From positions 1 through 64,000 of the forward strand of contig CALKHP010000039.1 of NCBI GenBank assembly GCA_937988775.1: a stretch of 64,000 nt of DNA. Direction: 5' to 3'. This document shows, one piece after another, positions 60,057 to 64,000 of the stretch (positions are counted from its first letter, which is position 1; each line of letters begins with the position of its first letter). Origin of the DNA: an uncultured Alphaproteobacteria bacterium. Its GTDB lineage: Bacteria; Pseudomonadota; Alphaproteobacteria; Rhizobiales; Beijerinckiaceae. Position numbers and translations under genes: made by a program. Below the pieces are notes generated by a model. It was not told the origin of the DNA and made no database searches. It saw nothing but the letters and a program-made list of their open reading frames with translations.

Positions 60057-60737
60057 ATGCAGCACCGCCCTGAAGCAACCGCCATGCAGCGCGCCTATGC
60101 CCGCTGGGCCCGGATTTACGATACGATCTACGAGCAGTTGCTGCGCCCCGGCCAGCAAGCCGCCATCACGGCCGCGATGCGATGCGGCCCGCGCGTGCTC
60201 GAGGTCGGCGTCGGCACCGGCTTGTCGCTGGAGCTTTATCCGCGCCATGCGGAAGTGACGGGCATCGACCTCTCGCCCGACATGCTGGCGCGCGCCCAGG
60301 AAAAGGTGCGCCGCAACCGGCTGAGCCATGTCAAGGCGCTGCGCGTGATGGATGCGAGCCAGCTCGATTTCGCCGATGCGAGCTTCGATGCCGGGCTGGC
60401 GCTTTACGTCATCACGCTGGTGCCGGACCCGGAACAGGCGTTGACCGAACTCGCCCGTGTCGTGCGGCCGGGCGGCGCGATCATCATCGCCACCCATTTC
60501 GGCGCCGAGAAGGGCACCGTGGCGCGCATCGAGGCCGCGCTCGCGCCCGCGGCGGGCAGCGTCGGCTGGAGCAGCGATTTCAAGCTGTCGCGCCTCAGGA
60601 CATGGGCGCGCGACACCGGGCTCGCCAATTTCGCCGGCGTGCAGCCGATGCAGCCGGCGGGTTTTTTCAAGGTCGCGCGCTTCGTGCGCACCGACGTGCC
60701 GGTCGCGGCCGGCAAGCGGCTGGAAGCGGCCGAATAA
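60057..60737 (+). CDS. SAM-dependent methyltransferase (PmtA-like)
   Basis: A 226-residue class I methyltransferase. Motif I VLEVGVGTGLSLELYP (about 47-62), followed by GIDLSPDML and LDFADASFDAGLALYVITLVPDPEQAL. This layout is like PmtA, which methylates phosphatidylethanolamine to phosphatidylcholine in alphaproteobacteria. Its C-terminal WSSDFKLSRLRTWARDTGLA also fits. The ATG at 60057 was chosen as the first one before the domain. Confident as methyltransferase; PmtA is likely but not certain. Confidence 0.82.
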   Translation: MQHRPEATAMQRAYARWARIYDTIYEQLLRPGQQAAITAAMRCGPRVLEVGVGTGLSLELYPRHAEVTGIDLSPDMLARAQEKVRRNRLSHVKALRVMDASQLDFADASFDAGLALYVITLVPDPEQALTELARVVRPGGAIIIATHFGAEKGTVARIEAALAPAAGSVGWSSDFKLSRLRTWARDTGLANFAGVQPMQPAGFFKVARFVRTDVPVAAGKRLEAAE

Positions 60738-60847
60738 CCATCCCGAACCTTGACGCGAATACCTTGACTTCGCGCCTGCGGCATCACTATAAGGCCGCCT
60801 TCGCGGGGCGCCTCAGGGTCGTCTCGTCGGATGGTTGCGTTGTCCGT

Positions 60848-60924
60848 GGCAGGGTAGCTCAGCTGGTTAGAGCGCAGGATTCATAACCCTGAGGTCGGGA
60901 GTTCAAGTCTCCCCCCCGCCACCA
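60848..60924 (+). tRNA. tRNA with CAT anticodon (elongator Met most likely, Ile2 possible)
   Basis: A 77-base cloverleaf with encoded CCA. Acceptor GGCAGGG pairs with CCCCGCC (one A-C mismatch at position 4-69), D-arm GCTC/GAGC, anticodon arm CAGGA-TTCATAA-CCCTG with CAT at positions 34-36 (A-C mismatch at 31-39), and T-arm GGGAG-TTCAAGT-CTCCC. The absence of initiator features (unpaired 1-72, three GC pairs under the loop) rules out fMet. Ile2 with lysidine at C34 cannot be excluded without tRNAscan. Confidence 0.9.
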
Positions 60925-61138
60925 CGCGACCTCCCGATTTGCCCTCGTCCCGACGCGCGCCGCCGCCATGTGGCATGGAACGCATGTCGTCCGGCCTTTG
61001 CGCCGTCGCGGGAACCGGTCGCGCGCGCGGCCCGTTTCCTTCATGGCGCCGGCCCTTGCCAAGCGTTTGACCTTGTCATCCGGCCGCCAGCGCTTATGAA
61101 CGAAGAAACTCATCCCAGATGACAGCATAGGTTCCGCC

Positions 61139-62089
61139 ATGGCTTCCAAACTCGAACAACTCAGGCAGATGACCACCGTCGTCGCCGACACGGGCGACAT
61201 GGAGGCGATCAAGGCGTTCAAGCCGACCGACTGCACCACCAACCCGTCGCTGATCCTGAAGGCCGCGCAGATGCCGGCCTACAAGCACCTGCTCGACGAT
61301 GCCCTCGCCCACGGCCGCAAGCTCGGCGGCGACAAGGGCGTCAGTGCCGCCGCCGACCGGCTCGCCATCAGCTTCGGCACGGAACTGACCAAGCTGGTGC
61401 CCGGCCGCGTCTCGACCGAGGTCGATGCCGACCTGTCCTTCGACAAGGATGCGATGGTCGAAAAGGCGCGCGCCATCGTCGCCGCCTATGACGAGCGCGG
61501 CGTCAAGGGCGACCGCATCCTGATCAAGCTCGCCTCGACCTGGGAGGGCGTGCAGGCGGCGCGGATTTTGCAGCGCGAGAACATCGACTGCAACATGACG
61601 CTGCTGTTCTCGCTCGGCCAGGCGGCGGCGAGCGCCGAGGCGGGTGCCTTCCTGATCTCGCCCTTCGTCGGCCGCATCCTCGACTGGTACACCAAGGCGA
61701 CCGGCGAGAAATACACCGCCGAGACCGATCCCGGCGTCGCCTCCGTCAGGCGCATCTACGCCTATTACAAGGCGCATGGCTACAATACCGTGGTGATGGG
61801 CGCCTCGTTCCGCAACACCGGCGAGATCGAGGCGCTCGCCGGCTGCGACCGCCTGACCATCGCGCCCGCCCTGCTGGAAGAACTTTCCAAGGATAACGGC
61901 AAGCTTGTCCGCCAGCTCGACCCCAAGGGCGCGCATGACAAGGAAGCCAAGCTCGCCACCGGCGAGCCGGCCTTCCGCCTCGCCCTGAACGAGGATGCCA
62001 TGGCGACCGAAAAGCTCGCCGAGGGCATCCGGAACTTCGGCAAGGACCTCAACGCGCTGCGCAAGCTGATCGCCGAAAAGCTCGGCTGA
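61139..62089 (+). CDS. tal: Transaldolase
   Basis: A 316-residue TalB-type enzyme of the pentose phosphate pathway. DCTTNPSLILKAAQ (about 31-44), the Schiff-base Lys130 in DRILIKLASTWEG, NMTLLFSLGQA and SFRNTGEIEALAGCD are all in place. Length equals E. coli TalB (317). The ATG at 61139 has no strong AGG site but sits at the family start. It is followed by a double-hairpin element. Confidence 0.97.
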   Translation: MASKLEQLRQMTTVVADTGDMEAIKAFKPTDCTTNPSLILKAAQMPAYKHLLDDALAHGRKLGGDKGVSAAADRLAISFGTELTKLVPGRVSTEVDADLSFDKDAMVEKARAIVAAYDERGVKGDRILIKLASTWEGVQAARILQRENIDCNMTLLFSLGQAAASAEAGAFLISPFVGRILDWYTKATGEKYTAETDPGVASVRRIYAYYKAHGYNTVVMGASFRNTGEIEALAGCDRLTIAPALLEELSKDNGKLVRQLDPKGAHDKEAKLATGEPAFRLALNEDAMATEKLAEGIRNFGKDLNALRKLIAEKLG

Positions 62090-62107
62090 CGCCAGGGACG
62101 CGCGCGG

Positions 62108-62179
62108 CTAGAGCAAATTCATTGAATTTGCTCGCTAGTTATAGGTGGAGCAAGTTCGCAACAGACGAACTTGCTCTAG
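62108..62179. repeat. Double-hairpin palindromic element after tal
   Basis: Two hairpins with 11-base arms (62111-62133, 1-base loop; 62148-62176, 7-base loop) are enclosed by an outer CTAGAGCAA (62108-62116) that pairs with TTGCTCTAG (62171-62179). It lies between convergent tal and the FMN reductase gene, so it could terminate both, but there is no T-run. The text looks like a dispersed element. Confidence 0.8.
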
Positions 62180-62194
62180 CCGGCGCGCGCCCCG

Positions 62195-62752
62195 TCATTT
62201 CGGGTTGCGCTGTACCCAGGTCAGGAACGCCTGGCCGACCGTCGTCAGGAAGGCGCGCGTCGCCTCGACCTTGATCGAACCGTCCTCGGCGAACAGCGCC
62301 GCCGCGTTGCCGATATAGACCTCCGGCGACGGCAGGACCGGCACGCCGACGCCGGCCAGCACTTGGCGCAGATGATGGTGGGCGCCGAACGCCCCGAGCG
62401 CGCCGGGCGAGACGCTGATCACCGCCGCCGGCCGGCCATTGATCGTGCCCTTGGCATATGGCCGCGAGCCGATATCGATGGCGTTCTTCAGCACGCCCGG
62501 CACCGAGCGATTATATTCCGGCGTGACGAACAGCAGCGCGTCGCTCGCCCTGAGCGCCTCGCGAAACCGCACCCATTGCGCCGGCGGCGTCTCGGTCTCC
62601 AGATCCTGATTGTAGAATGGCAGGTCGCCGATCTCGACGAAGCTGAACTTCAGTTCCGGCGGCGCGAGCTTGACGAACGCTTCGGCCAGCTTGCGATTGA
62701 GCGAATCCTTGCGCAGGCTGCCAACCAGGATCGCGACGTCATATTGCTTCAT
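62195..62752 (-). CDS. NAD(P)H-dependent FMN reductase family protein
   Basis: A 185-residue flavodoxin-fold reductase. The phosphate-binding GSLRKDSLNRKLA (about 12-24) and TPEYNRSVPGVLKNAID (about 76-92) are signatures of the NADPH-dependent FMN/azo/chromate reductase group. The ATG at 62752 follows GGAAAGG by 7 bases. The upstream frame stays open to 63088 but is not family-like. It probably protects from quinones or supplies reduced flavin; the substrate is unknown. Confidence 0.9.
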   Translation of the reverse strand: MKQYDVAILVGSLRKDSLNRKLAEAFVKLAPPELKFSFVEIGDLPFYNQDLETETPPAQWVRFREALRASDALLFVTPEYNRSVPGVLKNAIDIGSRPYAKGTINGRPAAVISVSPGALGAFGAHHHLRQVLAGVGVPVLPSPEVYIGNAAALFAEDGSIKVEATRAFLTTVGQAFLTWVQRNPK

Positions 62753-63149
62753 CGAAAGACCTTTCCAAATCACGCGCCGACATGGCGCAACGCGACTTTC
62801 GCGCGAGCCGTAACGCAAAACGCCGCCAGCGCGAGAGCGTCCGCGCACATCTGTTGCTGCGATGCAGCAATGGCCGCGCGACCGACAAAGACGCGGTGCA
62901 AAAAATATCCCGGTCATCCACAGGAATTCGCCTGTTTCGCCACGGCGTGGGAAATCAATGCATTGGCGGCGAGCGCCTGCGCCAACCGCCGCACATCGCG
63001 GCGATTCCAGGCGCGGCGCGGCAAATCCGGGCCAACTTGAATCAAAAGCCGCCGGCCGCGTTGATATTTCGGCAAGACGCCGATGCAAAATAAACCCTTA
63101 ACAAGACCCCAGACCCTCCGTAAATCCATCTCCCTGGAAGGTGAAAGCC
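62753..63149. other. 397-base intergenic region, divergent promoters
   Basis: No convincing gene is present. The region lies between the divergent FMN reductase and receiver-like genes. The right half is AT-richer than its surroundings (TTGATA at 63061-63066, AAATAAACCC near 63089) and may carry a promoter for the receiver-like gene. A TTAAC half-site occurs near 63097-63101. I see no clear operator. Confidence 0.5.
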
Positions 63150-63620
63150 TTGAACCTGACGATGTCTCACATCTTATCCTGCCTCCGCGTGATGATTATT
63201 GAGAGTAATCAGGTATATCTGCAAAACATGGAAAGGAATCTGCGCAAGATCGGCTTCAAGGATATCATCACGGCACCGAACAACGCCGTCGCATGCCTGA
63301 TCCTTCGCCGTATCGAATGCGATATAACCTTTCTCGACTACGATAATGATAATGACGATTTGTTGCGCCTTCTGGCGCGCGAACCCCATGCCGGCACGCT
63401 GGTGGTGGCGGCGACCTTCGACCGCAAGGTCATCACCAACCACAAGCGCGCGGCCAAGGGGCTCGACCTTTTCATGAACAAGGCGGCGACGCCGACCAAC
63501 ATCGCGCTCGCCATGACGGCGCTGATCACCGGCCCCGCGGCGCGCCGCGGCAAGGTCGTGGTGCTGCCAAGCGCGCTGCGCCGCCGCGAACCGGCCGAAC
63601 TCGCCTTCCTGCTGTCCTGA
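63150..63620 (+). CDS. Degenerate receiver-domain protein
   Basis: A 156-residue stand-alone response-regulator-like fold. LRVMIIESNQ (12-21) is strand 1, but the usual acidic pair is replaced by Glu18-Ser-Asn20. The putative phospho-Asp is Asp63 in TFLDYDNDNDD, with Thr89 in VVAAT and Lys111 in FMNKA in the switch positions. The C-terminal 25 residues are basic and extended. TTG 63150 was chosen for its GGAAGG spacing; GTG 63141 and ATG 63162 are alternatives. The early part has lower GC than its neighbours. Confidence 0.78.
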   Translation: MNLTMSHILSCLRVMIIESNQVYLQNMERNLRKIGFKDIITAPNNAVACLILRRIECDITFLDYDNDNDDLLRLLAREPHAGTLVVAATFDRKVITNHKRAAKGLDLFMNKAATPTNIALAMTALITGPAARRGKVVVLPSALRRREPAELAFLLS

Positions 63621-63639
63621 ACAGGCGCCGAACGATTCG

Positions 63640-63807
63640 CCTTCTCCCGCTTGCGGGAGAAGGTCCCGGCAGGGGGATGAGGGACAAGGTCGCTTACTCC
63701 CCTCATCCGGCGCTTTGATCTCCGGCTTGCCGGAGATCAACATTATCATGCGCGAGTCGGGCAAGCCCGACGCGCGTGTGCCACCTTCTCCCGCACGCGG
63801 GAGAAGG
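63640..63807. repeat. Composite four-hairpin intergenic element
   Basis: The outer hairpins (63640-63663 and 63784-63807) share the same arms, CCTTCTCCCGC and GCGGGAGAAGG. Between them are GATCTCCGGC-TT-GCCGGAGATC (63717-63738) and GTCGGGC-AA-GCCCGAC (63756-63771), plus an imperfect ATGAGGG/CCCTCAT pair. It lies between the receiver-like gene and uppP. This is typical of mosaic palindromic elements in Hyphomicrobiales. Confidence 0.8.
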
Positions 63808-63910
63808 ATTGCCAACCTTACCGATTTTTCAGTTTCCATGCGGCGCGAACAGGCGCATGACACGCAGCCGCCCGGCGGTGCTTGTCCTTCACGCGCTCAA
63901 CAGGTTTCCC

Positions 63911-64000
63911 ATGGCCCTCGCCTGCACGCTCGGCATCGATACCGGCTTCGTCGAACTGGGCTATGCGAAAGTGGCGGTCCTCGGCGTGGTGCAAGGCATC
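63911..64000 (+). CDS. uppP: Probable undecaprenyl-diphosphatase, N-terminus (gene runs off the window)
   Basis: The 30 visible residues read MALACTLGIDTGFVELGYAK, then VAVLGVVQGI, which matches the start of UppP/BacA, where the next residues should be TE(L/F)LPxSST. UppP recycles the undecaprenyl carrier lipid of cell-wall synthesis. An in-frame ATG at 63857 would add 18 residues. The call is made on the first helix alone, so it is provisional. Confidence 0.65.
   Translation, partial: MALACTLGIDTGFVELGYAKVAVLGVVQGI

Noticed and set aside
13867..63807. Palindromic elements as evidence of an insertion sequence
   Set aside because: All palindromes are intergenic and short, and none encloses a transposase frame or shows target-site duplications.

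Overview
The window is a chromosomal segment of a high-GC alphaproteobacterium, most likely of the order Hyphomicrobiales (Rhizobiales). The evidence is the tight, GC-rich gene packing with frequent ATGA/GTGA/TGATG couplings, a Caulobacter-type flagellar operon (fliF-fliG-flbE/fliH-fliN-flbD), a SciP (DUF1153) cell-cycle regulator, the MoxR/DUF58/DUF4159 block back to back with DUF1285-nudL-DUF6111-cca, and several palindromic intergenic repeats of the kind common in this group. I see no transposase, integrase, phage gene or CRISPR array. Most of the window looks like ordinary core genome with a few accessory islands. Species cannot be set from the sequence alone.

Layout. 1-1068: start of the cytochrome bc1 operon (Rieske protein and truncated cytochrome b, minus strand). 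1262-3977: trmL-hemF, a glutathionyl-hydroquinone reductase and a small unknown. 4016-6736 (minus) cca, DUF6111, CoA pyrophosphatase, DUF1285; 6938-13826 (plus) MoxR ATPase, DUF58, DUF4159 and a large membrane protein. 13961-21995: mixed housekeeping genes (GNAT, Nudix, phosphoesterase, YbaK deacylase, LysR/EamA pair, SDR, cyclopropane fatty acid synthase, an isocitrate-lyase-like protein). 22084-24833: a Zn/Cd/Pb-type P-ATPase with its MerR regulator and a textbook MerR operator. 24887-31257: aldehyde dehydrogenase, CcdA, a His/Arg/Met-repeat secreted protein, an aspartoacylase-like enzyme, an LhgO-like oxidase, DUF2239 with paired palindromic operators, and a 49-residue membrane protein.

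31345-40104 is a sugar-acid island: a uronate dehydrogenase-like protein, a DHDPS-family lyase, an SMP-30 lactonase, an IlvD/Edd sugar-acid dehydratase, a GntR/FCD regulator and an alpha/beta hydrolase. It is split in the middle by a lipoprotein gene and a type III polyketide synthase/ICMT methyltransferase pair. Two intergenic regions on either side of the inserted block carry a related TTGTnnGACAA operator, which suggests one regulon under the local GntR protein. 40334-43907: orphan LivH/LivM permeases and a ThDP enzyme. 43935-47718: DUF971, TusA, MoeA, Mrp and MobA (sulfur, molybdenum cofactor and Fe-S functions). 47752-49140: MmgE/PrpD.

49191-58505 is flagellar (flbD, fliN, flbE/fliH, fliG, fliF; later flgD, fliK), with pdxA, an LprI-like protein and sciP lying between. 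A near-consensus CtrA box sits upstream of fliF. 58754-64000: mnmA, a PmtA-like methyltransferase, a tRNA with a CAT anticodon, transaldolase, an FMN reductase, a degenerate receiver-domain protein and the start of a probable uppP. All calls are from reading the sequence; no database search was possible.
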